Shown: one piece after another, positions 25,962-34,286 of the stretch | Layout: each line of letters begins with the position of its first letter | How positions within the stretch are numbered: the stretch's first letter is position 1 | NCBI RefSeq assembly: GCF_000217935.1 | Contig: NZ_AFHI01000011.1 | Coordinates: 45,661 to 109,660 of the forward strand | Length of the DNA: 64,000 nt | Reading direction: 5' to 3' | Origin: Rheinheimera sp. A13L | GTDB taxonomy: Bacteria > Pseudomonadota > Gammaproteobacteria > Enterobacterales > Alteromonadaceae | Notes under the pieces: generated by a model | Told to the model about the DNA's origin: nothing | What the model saw: only the letters and a program-made list of their open reading frames with translations | Databases searched by the model: none | Position numbers and translations under genes: made by a program

Positions 25962-27638
25962 GTGACAGTAAATGTGTTAGCGTGTCAGTTCAGCCTCAAA
26001 GACGACTTAGTCTTTATTCACATGCCCGTTACTCAGACGAATCTGACTGCTGACCTGTTAAAAGAGCAATTGCAACAGGCAGGCTACGGCCGTTGTTTGT
26101 TGTTGCCGGACCAGGTCAAAAATCTGTTGCTGGAATACCAGCAAATTCAGCAAAAAATCAAACAAAAGCTACAGGCTGAAGGTCATGTATTAAAATACAA
26201 AGTCGCTGAACGTATTCACGCTCAATTAAAAGTTGAAATCAGCAGTGACGCCATGCTGGCGGTCGCCGAAATCACGGCTGCTTATGGTGGCAACCCTATC
26301 TCAGCCAATGAGGCGGTGAAAGCCGGACAAGAAGCTGGGATAGTCTTTGGTTTTAAGAAAGAACAAATTCTGCAATTGGTAGCGCAGGCCAGCAGGGCCG
26401 AACCAGGCAGCAAGATCAGTGCAGAGATAGCCGCAGGCAAGCTGCCGACTCCGGGTCGTGATTCTGTATTTGAGCTGTTGATCCGCGATATGTCCAATCG
26501 TAATAAACAGCCTGTTGCCCGTTCTGAAGGCAAAGTTGATTTGCGTGACTTTGGTGCTATTGCCTCGGTAAAAGCCGGCGAAGCTCTGATGCGTCGCTTG
26601 CCGCCAACCAAAGGCAAAGAAGGCATGACAGTGACAGGAACCCGTTTGTCCGCACTGGACGGCCAGCAATTACCTTGGGGTACAGCTGAAGGTTCTGCTG
26701 TGTCCGCTGATAATCCGGATCTGTTAGTTGCCAGTCGCGATGGTATGCCACGTTTATTAGAAGCTGCTGTTGCAGTGGACGAAGTATTTGTTATTAATAA
26801 AGTGGATGCTGGCTCTGGCCATATTATTTTTAAAGGCGCCGTGGTTATTAACGGCGATGTGGCTGAGGCCATGAAAGTCATAGCTGGTGGCAATGTGTTT
26901 GTCAAAGGTATCTTTGAAGGGGAGCTGATCGAATCCGGTGGTGATATCACCATAGGCGGTGCCATTATTGGTCATCAGGTCAGTGAAGTCGGTGAAGATA
27001 CAGTGCTGAGTACTGTGGTTCGCGCTAAAGGCAACGTACAGTGCACTTTGGCGCAATACGCCAGCATCAAATGCGAAAACCGTCTTACTGTGGCAAAACA
27101 ATTGCTGCATTGTCAGGTTGAAGCCGATTCGGTATTAGCAGGCACTGAAGAAAAAGCCAATGGCAAAATTGTAGGTGGCCGTTATTACCTCGGCAATGGT
27201 TTACGTTGTGGCAATCTTGGTGCTCCCTCTGGCAGCTTGTTGCAAATTACGCTGAACAAGCAGATGGACCCCTTGATTGAAAAACAGAATGTGTTACGCG
27301 CCAGTTTAGTTGGCTTAAAAGCTGAAATGGAATTGGTGAAACAACATGTAGATCAGCTCAAGCAAATGGAAAAATCCCCGGCAGTGCAGGAACAAATGGC
27401 TGCTATGGTGGAGGAGTTTGAAGAGCACCGCAGTATAGCTTCGGCTTTTATTGCCGACATTAAACAGCTGGAAGAACAAAGACGGCAGTTATTGTTGTCG
27501 GTGTGCATTGAAGTGACTCAGCAACTTTTTGCCGGAGTGGAAAGCAGTTTTGGCAATGAAGTGTTAAAAACTAAAAAAGAGTACGGTGCTTCCCGTATTC
27601 GTTTATCTGAACAAGGTGTGGTCGTCGAACCTCTGTAA
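25962..27638 (+). CDS. FapA / DUF342 domain protein
   Basis: A 558-residue cytoplasmic protein. The central part (about residues 170-430) is the DUF342/FapA beta-helix-like region with GKVDLRDFGAIASVKAGE, LMRRLPPTKGKEGMTVTG and repeated GGNVFVKGIF/GGDITIGGAI turns. A helical coiled coil follows (about residues 430-520). DUF342 proteins occur as polarity, flagellar or polymer-forming scaffold proteins, but no flagellar gene is near. The start is uncertain: GTG at 25962 is given, with TTG at 25956 and ATG at 26022 as alternatives. Confidence 0.78.
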   Translation: MTVNVLACQFSLKDDLVFIHMPVTQTNLTADLLKEQLQQAGYGRCLLLPDQVKNLLLEYQQIQQKIKQKLQAEGHVLKYKVAERIHAQLKVEISSDAMLAVAEITAAYGGNPISANEAVKAGQEAGIVFGFKKEQILQLVAQASRAEPGSKISAEIAAGKLPTPGRDSVFELLIRDMSNRNKQPVARSEGKVDLRDFGAIASVKAGEALMRRLPPTKGKEGMTVTGTRLSALDGQQLPWGTAEGSAVSADNPDLLVASRDGMPRLLEAAVAVDEVFVINKVDAGSGHIIFKGAVVINGDVAEAMKVIAGGNVFVKGIFEGELIESGGDITIGGAIIGHQVSEVGEDTVLSTVVRAKGNVQCTLAQYASIKCENRLTVAKQLLHCQVEADSVLAGTEEKANGKIVGGRYYLGNGLRCGNLGAPSGSLLQITLNKQMDPLIEKQNVLRASLVGLKAEMELVKQHVDQLKQMEKSPAVQEQMAAMVEEFEEHRSIASAFIADIKQLEEQRRQLLLSVCIEVTQQLFAGVESSFGNEVLKTKKEYGASRIRLSEQGVVVEPL

Positions 27639-27654
27639 CAGCTCATGCTTATAC

Positions 27655-27705
27655 CTGGCCAGTTGCTTTATCCTGCAAAACTGGCCTGTCTTTTGCTTTG
27701 TTTTC
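27655..27705 (+). terminator. Terminator after the FapA-like gene
   Basis: An eight-base inverted repeat ggccagtt/aactggcc (27657-27664 with 27679-27686) is followed by a T-rich stretch ending in tttt. It lies about 20 bases past the stop. Confidence 0.65.
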
Positions 27706-27788
27706 TCTGAATTACTTCTGACGTCAATTTTTTGTTGCGACGGGCGCTGACTGGCAGTGTCATCGCTGCATCTGGTGGAATAAAGGCA

Positions 27789-29465
27789 ATGACCCAAACA
27801 CAACGATGGTTTATTTTAATTTTGCTCAGCACTGCTTTGCTCGGATGTGGCGGCGGAGGTGGCGGCGATTCTGATACAGGTGGTTCTGCCGCCAGTGTGA
27901 ATGCCGGGCTTGATCAAAGTGTTGATGAGACAAACAGTTTTACGCTGAATGCTTTGGGAGATCCAACTGGTGGTACTTTCGCCTGGCGTCAGTTGTCAGG
28001 TACCAGCATCACAGGTATGCCCGCCAGCACGGCCTCTGTCACTTTGACCGCGCCTGCAGTCAAAGCCGACAGCGTTTTGGTGTTTCAGGTGACTTATACG
28101 ACGCCTGCCGGGCAAAACTTGACAGATGAAACTCAGGTGCGGGTGCTGGCTAAAAATCAACCTCCAGTTGCTGTGCTGCAAATTACCCAACCCTCCATAC
28201 TGCCTGTCGCTCAGGGCTTAACTGCGACAGTGAGTGCAGCATCCTCTTATGATTTAGATGCCGATGGCCGCATTGTCAGTTACGCCTGGACTCAAACTTC
28301 TGGTCCGCAAGTGGCGTTAACAGGGATCAATACCGTGAATGTCAGTTTTATTGCCCCACTGGTTGCCACTCAACAAGACATAGAGTTGGCGCTGACTATT
28401 ACCGATGATGAAGGTGCTACAGGGCAGGGCAGCATCAAAGTGCCTGTTCGTGCCAGCACACAGCAAATTATTGCCGATGCAGGCCCGGATCAGCAGGTTC
28501 GTGAGTTTGCTGAAGTGTTTTTAGATGGCAGTGGTTCTCGTACTGTCGGCGGAGAATTCAGCTGTCGCTGGAGCCAGTTAAAAGGCCAGACTTTGGTGCT
28601 GAAAAATCCAGGTTCTTGCCAGGCCTCTTTTATTGCGCCGGATATTTCCGGAACCAGCCAACTCGAACTGCAACTGACAGTCACAGACAGCAACAATCAA
28701 AATGCCACAGACACTGTACTGGTAACCGTCAGTAATGCGGTGTTGGGTGATTTACCTGATACGGGAGTGACTGACTGTTACGACAACTCCGGCAAGATCC
28801 CTTGTGGCAGTGATGCATTTCCGCGTCAGGATGCTGATGGCGGCAGAGACAGTGTAGTGCAGTACCTGCGCAAAATTGGCAAAGGTGAAAAGGCCTTTGA
28901 CTTCACCAAACTGGATCAATTTGGTGACGAAGTCGCAGACTCCTCAAATGAGTTCTCCTGCATCAGAGACAATGTGACAGGCCTTATCTGGGAGCTGAAA
29001 GAGCCGGTGATATCAGCTCCGCCTGCAAGTACGCTGCGAGCGGCCAATAACAGATATAGTTTTGTTAACGCAGACACGGGCAATGGTGGTGAAAGCGGTG
29101 AAGCTGCACCTGCCTTAAGTAGCTGTCCCAGTGAAGCAGATTGTGGTTTAGGTGCCTATATTGAAGAGGTAAACGCAACAGTGTATTGCGGCGGTGCCAA
29201 CTGGCGTTTGCCAACCACAGAAGAGTTGATGTCTATTGCTGATTTTGGCCGTCTTGGCGAGGCGCATTTGCTGGACCCTGCGTTTTTCCGTTTTGAGCCC
29301 GACTTAGCTATCCAGAATAATTTGTTCTACTGGACCAGACAAACCAGCGCTGAAGGCGGTGGTGGTATCAGTGCATGGGTGTTTGATATCAGCAATGGCA
29401 ATGACAATACCTTGCCAAAGCAGCAAACTCAGTTAGGTTTTGTGCGTTTGGTTCGTTCGCCATAA
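27789..29465 (+). CDS. Exported lipoprotein with Ig-like/PKD repeats and C-terminal DUF1566 (Lcl_C) domain
   Basis: A 558-residue lipoprotein. A signal peptide ends in LLGC and leads into a glycine run. Three Ig/PKD-like repeats follow, each starting with a variant of ADAGPDQQV or NAGLDQSV and containing W.Q..G. The last 200 residues are a DUF1566/Lcl_C domain (NRYSFVNADTG, GGANWRLPTTEELMSIAD, FVRLVRS). Such proteins are surface-exposed and thought to bind or recognise glycans or partners. ATG 27789 preserves the lipoprotein signal; the open frame begins earlier at 27732. The second DUF1566 gene follows ten bases later. Confidence 0.82.
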   Translation: MTQTQRWFILILLSTALLGCGGGGGGDSDTGGSAASVNAGLDQSVDETNSFTLNALGDPTGGTFAWRQLSGTSITGMPASTASVTLTAPAVKADSVLVFQVTYTTPAGQNLTDETQVRVLAKNQPPVAVLQITQPSILPVAQGLTATVSAASSYDLDADGRIVSYAWTQTSGPQVALTGINTVNVSFIAPLVATQQDIELALTITDDEGATGQGSIKVPVRASTQQIIADAGPDQQVREFAEVFLDGSGSRTVGGEFSCRWSQLKGQTLVLKNPGSCQASFIAPDISGTSQLELQLTVTDSNNQNATDTVLVTVSNAVLGDLPDTGVTDCYDNSGKIPCGSDAFPRQDADGGRDSVVQYLRKIGKGEKAFDFTKLDQFGDEVADSSNEFSCIRDNVTGLIWELKEPVISAPPASTLRAANNRYSFVNADTGNGGESGEAAPALSSCPSEADCGLGAYIEEVNATVYCGGANWRLPTTEELMSIADFGRLGEAHLLDPAFFRFEPDLAIQNNLFYWTRQTSAEGGGGISAWVFDISNGNDNTLPKQQTQLGFVRLVRSP

Positions 29466-29474
29466 GGGATCTTT

Positions 29475-29987
29475 ATGTCTAAATATCTAATGTTAGTACT
29501 GATAATGGCTTTGCCTGCTCAGGCAGCGCAGGTTTGTTTTGGCAATATCGAAACCACCAAAGCTTTGAGTAGTTTTCAACTGAACACAGATGGTACTGTG
29601 CTGGATACCACCACTAAGCTGATGTGGTCACGTTGCCTTGTTGGTCAAAGCTGGGACAGTTCCAGCAGCAGCTGCACTGGCACAGCACAGCAGCTGGATT
29701 GGTCTGAAGCCTTGCTGGATGCCCAGCGCAGTACTTTGGCAGGTTACGGCACCTGGCGTTTACCTAATGCCAAAGAAGTGCTGACCCTGATTGAACGCAG
29801 CTGTGTCGACCCGGCTATTAATCTGACCGCATTTCCTGCCAGCAACAGTGAAAACATCTGGACCAGTACCACCATGATCACTCAGCCAGAGCGGGCATGG
29901 GCCATTGCCATGTACAGTGGAAAAAATAACACCAAAGAAAAAATAACCCGTTTGTACGTACGTTTAGTGCGTTTCAGCGACGAATAG
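29475..29987 (+). CDS. Secreted DUF1566 (Lcl_C) domain protein
   Basis: A 170-residue protein with a signal peptide (to about residue 18, PAQA) and a single DUF1566 domain: TTKLMWSRCLVGQ, GYGTWRLPNAKEVLTLIERSC, ENIWTSTTM and YVRLVRFSDE. It is co-directional with, and ten bases after, the larger DUF1566 lipoprotein, with AAGGGA before the ATG. The pair probably works together at the cell surface. Four cysteines could form disulfides. Exact role unknown. Confidence 0.8.
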   Translation: MSKYLMLVLIMALPAQAAQVCFGNIETTKALSSFQLNTDGTVLDTTTKLMWSRCLVGQSWDSSSSSCTGTAQQLDWSEALLDAQRSTLAGYGTWRLPNAKEVLTLIERSCVDPAINLTAFPASNSENIWTSTTMITQPERAWAIAMYSGKNNTKEKITRLYVRLVRFSDE

Positions 29988-29999
29988 ATGGTTTTGTCG

Positions 30000-30027
30000 G
30001 GTGGTCTTTTCGATGAAAGACCACCCT
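30000..30027 (+). terminator. Strong stem-loop after the DUF1566 pair
   Basis: A perfect 11-base stem gggtggtcttt/aaagaccaccc (30000-30010 with 30017-30027) has a six-base loop, just after the stop. There is no U-tract after it, so it may protect the 3' end or terminate with help. Confidence 0.55.
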
Positions 30028-30101
30028 AATGCGTTACTTCCTGATGATCTGCCGATACTTTTCACCTAAGCTAGCCTCACTTGCCTTGAGCATTGTCCCG
30101 A

Positions 30102-30875
30102 ATGAGAGTTGATACCTTGCGTTTTATTCTGATCCTGTTACTTATGTTCTGCAGTTGGCCGGGCTTTTCCAACGAGTGCAATATGGCATTCCGTCACGGT
30201 ATTCTGATATCCCCAGAGCAAATTCGTATTCAGACCAGCAACCGCACTGTGTTTCAGATTAATCATGATCAGGACTTATTTATCCGGGGGGAGTGGATCA
30301 CCTTAAACCCTGCAGAGCAAGAACTGGTGCGCCAGTATGCTCAGGGCCTGCGTAAATTTGTGCCAGAGCTGGTCAGCATAGCTGTAGATAGCGTGGAACT
30401 GGGTTTAACTGCTATTGAGAATATGCTGGCAGGTATTGGCAACAGCTCGCAGCAGCAGGAATGGCAGGCTTTAATCCGCGAAACAACCTATCAGTTGACC
30501 TCACGTTTTGTCCGAAGTGGCGATCATTTTTACCTTGCTCCCCAAAGCCTGAATGAACTGGATGCCTTTTTACATGGCGAATTAAAGACTCAGCTCAAAG
30601 ATCTCGCTAAATACACTGTAGGCGCAGTATGGGATGCGCTGCGTGATGCACTGCGCCAGAGTGAAGACAACTTTGAACGCACTGAAAGCCAAAACTGGCA
30701 ACCCGCCGATGAACTGCTGGCAAAAATTAACTCAGGGCTGGATTTAAAAGCCGATGAGCTGGAGCAGAAATCTGTATTGTTTTGTCAGCGCCTGACTGAG
30801 CTTGACCAGATTGAAACCCAGTTACAACAGCGTGTGCCGCAATTGCTGGCCTATGATGTTGTCACAATGAAGTAA
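30102..30875 (+). CDS. YggN-like DUF2884 family protein
   Basis: A 257-residue exported protein with an N-terminal signal peptide (hydrophobic FILILLLMFCSWPGFS) and the YggN/DUF2884 layout: a short beta region (VFQINHDQDLFIRGEWITL) then long amphipathic helices. The E. coli homologue is a periplasmic protein of unknown function. The TTG at 30093 opens the frame, but the ATG at 30102 is preferred. The SMR transporter gene follows after 51 bases. Confidence 0.78.
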   Translation: MRVDTLRFILILLLMFCSWPGFSNECNMAFRHGILISPEQIRIQTSNRTVFQINHDQDLFIRGEWITLNPAEQELVRQYAQGLRKFVPELVSIAVDSVELGLTAIENMLAGIGNSSQQQEWQALIRETTYQLTSRFVRSGDHFYLAPQSLNELDAFLHGELKTQLKDLAKYTVGAVWDALRDALRQSEDNFERTESQNWQPADELLAKINSGLDLKADELEQKSVLFCQRLTELDQIETQLQQRVPQLLAYDVVTMK

Positions 30876-30926
30876 ACTGTTTTAACCCCCATCTGGTCTA
30901 AAAGTATCTCAAACAAAAGCTGCTCT

Positions 30927-31259
30927 ATGAAACACTGGTTATTTTTGGCAACAGCCATAGTGGCTGAAACCATTGCGACTTCGTCTCTTAAAGCCAGTGA
31001 AGGTTTTACCAAATTCTGGCCTTCAGTACTGGTGATAGTAGGTTTCGCTGTGGCCTTTTATTTCCTGTCACTCACCTTAAAAGTTATTCCTATAGGCATA
31101 GCCTATGCGGTCTGGTCTGGTGTTGGCATAGTGCTGATCACCACCATAGCCTGGTTTTTATTCGGCCAGAAACTCGACCTTCCCGCCTTAATTGGCATAG
31201 CTCTGATTATCGCCGGTGTGGTGATTATGCAGGTGTTTTCTAAAGCTGTGAGTCACTAA
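30927..31259 (+). CDS. Small multidrug resistance (SMR) family transporter
   Basis: A 110-residue inner-membrane protein with four helices and the essential membrane glutamate E14 ([19 protein letters not shown]). The sequence closely follows EmrE/QacC-type pumps, including [16 protein letters not shown]. These work as antiparallel dimers that exchange protons for lipophilic cations; close relatives can export guanidinium or small polar molecules instead. No guanidine riboswitch was seen upstream. Confidence 0.9.
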   Translation: MKHWLFLATAIVAETIATSSLKASEGFTKFWPSVLVIVGFAVAFYFLSLTLKVIPIGIAYAVWSGVGIVLITTIAWFLFGQKLDLPALIGIALIIAGVVIMQVFSKAVSH

Positions 31260-31475
31260 TAGCTCATGGTTGTTGGCCTTTATTTGAGCGATTTCAGCAT
31301 AACCTGTTGAAATAGTGTTCTATCGACGCTAGTTTGGGCTCAGTAAACTTTATCAAAGAAAACAAGCGGTTTAACTTATCTGCCAGCAAACAGCGCTGTT
31401 GAGGACACCAAAACCCTCTGGAAACCTTCTGCTAAATGAGGATAAAAACAGCGCTCCGCTTAGTGAGGACTAACT

Positions 31476-31901
31476 ATGGCATTGATTACTTTAATCTATC
31501 TAAGCTCAGCAGTCAGGTCGGTTACCTCTTCAGATATACAAGATATTTTAAGGCAGAGTCGTGAAGCCAACGGAGGAAAAGGCATTACGGGGCTGCTGCT
31601 TTTCAAAGACGGAAACTTTATGCAGGTCCTGGAAGGTGATGCTGAGGTTGTGGATGAATTGCATCAAAAAATATCAAATGACCCAAGACACGGCGGAATT
31701 ATTACTTTATTCAGAGAGCCGATACTGAAACGCAGTTTTAGTGACTGGAAAATGGGGTTTAAAGATATAAGTCATCTTACGGAAGACGAAAAAGTCGGGC
31801 ACAGTGACTACCTGGATCGGCCCTTAAACGATGCTGTGTATAGGTCCAATCCAAATGAGGCTTTTATTCTTTTACAAGCGTTCAAAAATACGGTTCGTTA
31901 G
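31476..31901 (+). CDS. BLUF-domain blue-light sensor protein
   Basis: A 141-residue protein made almost entirely of one BLUF domain, which binds FAD and rearranges its hydrogen bonds in blue light. The photoactive residues Y8, N32 and Q50 are all present, as are W91 and M93 in the region RSFSDWKMGF. No output domain is fused, so it must signal through a partner protein. No EAL, GGDEF or MerR partner gene lies next to it. It is transcribed alone, 216 bases after the SMR gene. Confidence 0.92.
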   Translation: MALITLIYLSSAVRSVTSSDIQDILRQSREANGGKGITGLLLFKDGNFMQVLEGDAEVVDELHQKISNDPRHGGIITLFREPILKRSFSDWKMGFKDISHLTEDEKVGHSDYLDRPLNDAVYRSNPNEAFILLQAFKNTVR

Positions 31902-32009
31902 CAGTGCATTGTTTGTTCTGTGAGCATAAGCAGAGCTGACAGTATCAAGGCTGCTGACGGATGATAAAGTCATTTATCTTGTGCGCGACATCTGAAAAAG
32001 GGAGTTTAT

Positions 32010-32429
32010 ATGGGGAGTTCTACTGTTGTTGCTTTGTTAGGTTTTGTCTCATGGACGCTGTTTTTACTTATCCTTATGGAAGTGATGCGGCTGTGGTGGG
32101 TGGTAGCGAAGAAGTTTCCAGCCAACGAATTTAAGCCTGATAACGCCAATCTTTCACCATTTTTGCAAAGGCTGACACGAGCTCATGCGAATTGTATTGA
32201 GGGGTTTCCGATTTTTGCAGCTTTGTTGATCATAGCGTTAATCACAGAGCAGACTGCGATCACGGATCCCCTGGCTTATGTATTTTTGGCCGCTCGCATA
32301 GTTCAGTCTTTAGCTCATCTTCTCTCGCTTAGTGTGGTGGCGGTTAATGTTAGATTTACGTTTTTCTTAGTGCAGTTGGTCATAGGCGTTTATTGGTTGC
32401 TTGAATTAGTTTCAGTGCTCATGCAATAA
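32010..32429 (+). CDS. MAPEG family membrane protein
   Basis: A 139-residue integral-membrane protein with four predicted helices. The family motif RLTRAHANCIEGFPIFAALL is clear, followed by a conserved arginine-containing AARIVQSLAHL. MAPEG members are glutathione transferase- or peroxidase-like membrane enzymes in eukaryotes; bacterial members are mostly uncharacterised. GGGAG is seven bases before the ATG. No neighbour points to a substrate. Confidence 0.85.
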   Translation: MGSSTVVALLGFVSWTLFLLILMEVMRLWWVVAKKFPANEFKPDNANLSPFLQRLTRAHANCIEGFPIFAALLIIALITEQTAITDPLAYVFLAARIVQSLAHLLSLSVVAVNVRFTFFLVQLVIGVYWLLELVSVLMQ

Positions 32430-32749
32430 AGTGCAATGGATAACCGCGCCATATCTGAGTTGCCTGAACAGGCAGAGGTAAAAATTACCTGTCGTGGCAT
32501 ACAAGTATGAAATTAATTCCGCTGCCAATACTGCCTGCTGGCTGTGCTTAGGATTGCCCCCCGCACATTAGTTAATTTATTTATAAAACAAATTCAACTG
32601 CTTATGCCTTAATTGGACCTGTCTTTATTCCTGAATAATAGTCTGGCCTGTTCCCTGCAACTCTTTAACTGTCCTGTTGCCCGGACGAGTTCGCCCCCGG
32701 TGGCCATCACTGGCTACCCTTTATTTTTTTTATCAAGGAGAACATTTTT
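32430..32749. other. 320-base leader region with a terminator before the DUF2383 gene
   Basis: No convincing gene. It contains a small palindrome (aggtaaaaattacct, near 32476-32490), an A/T-rich stretch that may hold a promoter, and near its end the intrinsic-terminator-like hairpin listed separately. An unannotated small RNA or an attenuated leader is possible. Confidence 0.45.
32699..32731 (+). terminator. Terminator-like hairpin directly before the DUF2383 gene
   Basis: Stem ggtggcca/tggctacc (32699-32706 with 32711-32718; one G-U pair) with loop tcac is followed by a T-rich run of about 12 bases (32719-32731). The ribosome site AAGGAG (32735-32740) follows at once. The arrangement fits transcription attenuation in the leader, or the 3' end of a separate small RNA. 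Confidence 0.65.
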
Positions 32750-33202
32750 ATGGCACAGTTAAATACCCCTCAGATCAACCATGCATCCGATATTATCCAG
32801 GTATTAAACAGCGGTATCGAATTTTACAGCGAAGCCAAAGAACAAGTTCGTGATCCACGACTGGCACAGTTCTTTGATCGCATGCTCAGCGCACGCCGGT
32901 CGGTGAAAGAACGTTTGCAACCTTTTGCAGTATTGGAAGAGGGTAGACGTGAAGAAGGCTCAGCTTTTTCTGTTGAAGTCCGAAAAGTGTATACCAAAGT
33001 AATAAGCGCTTTATCTTCTGATACGGAACATACCTATATCAGTCAGTTAGAAGAAGTTGAAGATAAAACGCTGGAAGAGTTACGTATTGCGTTAAAAGAT
33101 AACCAACCGCCCCAGTATGAAGCTGCACTGCTGCAATCTATGAGCACCATGCAGGACTGCCATGATGAAATGCGGGCGCTGAAACTAAGCATCAAGCACT
33201 AA
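32750..33202 (+). CDS. DUF2383 / PA2169-family four-helix-bundle protein
   Basis: A 150-residue soluble, highly helical protein. Blocks such as LNSGIEFYSEAKEQVRDPRL, FFDRMLSARRSVKERLQPF and LEEVEDKTLEELRIAL match the PA2169/DUF2383 ferritin-like bundle family, often stress-induced. Ferritin-like metal ligands are not obvious, so metal binding is doubtful. A strong AAGGAG precedes the ATG, directly after a terminator-like hairpin, and a clear terminator follows the gene. Confidence 0.83.
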   Translation: MAQLNTPQINHASDIIQVLNSGIEFYSEAKEQVRDPRLAQFFDRMLSARRSVKERLQPFAVLEEGRREEGSAFSVEVRKVYTKVISALSSDTEHTYISQLEEVEDKTLEELRIALKDNQPPQYEAALLQSMSTMQDCHDEMRALKLSIKH

Positions 33203-33243
33203 GCAGCAGGCTGACAGCAGTCTTTTTTCGTCAGCTAAATAAC

Positions 33244-33284
33244 AGCTGCATCGGTTATTTCCCGGCTGATGCAGCTATTTTTTT
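33244..33284 (+). terminator. Intrinsic terminator after the DUF2383 gene
   Basis: Nine-base stem agctgcatc/gatgcagct (33244-33252 with 33268-33276) followed by a run of seven T. A classic Rho-independent terminator. Confidence 0.85.
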
Positions 33285-33409
33285 GAAGTTAGTCTTGTCT
33301 TTGATTGGCACAGGTCATTCTTCTATCCCCAATCCACCTCCTCTGGCCCCACCACTGAAGTATAAATAGTGGTATCAGGTTGTAATGTGCTGAATGACAG
33401 GGAGGGTGT

Positions 33410-33853
33410 ATGAAAAAATTATGGCTTAATGCTTTATTGTTTTTACTGACAACAAGTAGTGCTGCCACAGAGCTGAATCTGTTATCTGCTGATGAGCTAA
33501 AAGCCAGGGTCATTGAAATTAACGATCTGCAAAATAAGGTGATGTTAAAAGGTTCGGTTCCTGCTGATGTCGACAAACTTTTTGCATTCTATACGGATGA
33601 TTTTGTTTATCGCCATGATGTTTATGGTGGTCACTACAGCAAGGATGAGCTTTATAGCAATACACTGCGGCTGTTAGCTATGGGGAAGTACGATAAAACA
33701 GAACCCCGTTATCGTATTATCAGTCAAATTCCGGGTTACAACGCCATTGCTGTAGAGCGGCAGGAAAAGCACAAAGGTGTGGTAAAAAATCATCTGGCGG
33801 TATTTGAGTTTCGGCAAGATAAAGTGACCAAAATTATTGAATACTGGAAGTAG
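33410..33853 (+). CDS. Exported NTF2-like (SnoaL-type) small protein
   Basis: A 147-residue protein with a short signal peptide (MKKLWLNALLFLLTTSSAA) and an NTF2-like cone fold suggested by KLFAFYTDDFVYRHDVYGGHYSKDELYSNTL and the closing strands AVFEFRQDKVTKIIEYWK. Such domains bind small molecules or act as enzymes in many settings, so no role can be set. GGGAGGG lies before the ATG. It stands alone between a terminator and a 430-base gap. Confidence 0.7.
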   Translation: MKKLWLNALLFLLTTSSAATELNLLSADELKARVIEINDLQNKVMLKGSVPADVDKLFAFYTDDFVYRHDVYGGHYSKDELYSNTLRLLAMGKYDKTEPRYRIISQIPGYNAIAVERQEKHKGVVKNHLAVFEFRQDKVTKIIEYWK

Positions 33854-33951
33854 GGGGCAATCTCAGATATTTGATATGTATTAATAATAATTAACACGCC
33901 CTATAGAAGAGCCTGCAACGTGCTTCACTCATTTAGTGGGAGCTGTTAATT

Positions 33952-34038
33952 ATGTATGGTCCTGAAGTTGAATTCATTTTTAAAGTCATTTTGTTGGTAT
34001 TGGATTACCTTAAATCAAGAACCCACAGAGCAACATAA
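33952..34038 (+). CDS. Possible 28-residue small protein
   Basis: A short frame starting MYGPEVEFIF with a hydrophobic core (FIFKVILLVLDYL) and a basic tail, so it could be membrane-associated. GGAG (33939-33942) lies nine bases before the ATG. The stop overlaps the next possible ATG (TAATG). I recognise no family; only the ribosome site and amphipathic character argue for it. Confidence 0.3.
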   Translation: MYGPEVEFIFKVILLVLDYLKSRTHRAT

Positions 34039-34151
34039 TGTTTGGATACCGATCTGCGGCGAGAGCGCATTGGTCGTGCAAACCTAAGCAACATTCTAGT
34101 GATGCTAAGATTTATCTATGCGCTGTTATCAGGACAATGCTTTTAGCTTAG
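34038..34151 (+). CDS. Possible 37-residue frame overlapping the previous small frame
   Basis: Its ATG overlaps the previous stop (TAATG), the arrangement seen in coupled genes elsewhere in this window. The product (MFGYRSAARAHWSC..., two cysteines, many basic residues) resembles no family I know and has unremarkable composition. It may be chance. Confidence 0.15.
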   Translation: MFGYRSAARAHWSCKPKQHSSDAKIYLCAVIRTMLLA

Positions 34152-34286
34152 ATTGATAGTGGGGTGGGTTTTCATCCGCCCCGGTGTTTTGACAGTTAAA
34201 TTTTGCCAGAAAATAGCAGTCTTCCACTCATCCATGTAGAATGCGCGCTTATAAGCTTGTACCAGTGCATATCTGTAGGAATTTTG

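Larger units (their letters stand above)
33854..34286. other. 433-base gap holding two possible tiny reading frames
   Basis: No annotated-size gene. It holds a possible 28-codon frame with a ribosome site, overlapped by a 37-codon frame (both listed), and a weak hairpin ggggtgg/ccgcccc with G-U pairing near 34160-34180 followed by a short T-rich run. The rest shows nothing I can interpret. Confidence 0.45.

Noticed and set aside
26282..26965. 227-codon minus-strand frame inside the FapA-like gene
   Set aside because: Antisense shadow; no ribosome site and no recognisable domain, while the plus-strand protein matches a known family throughout.
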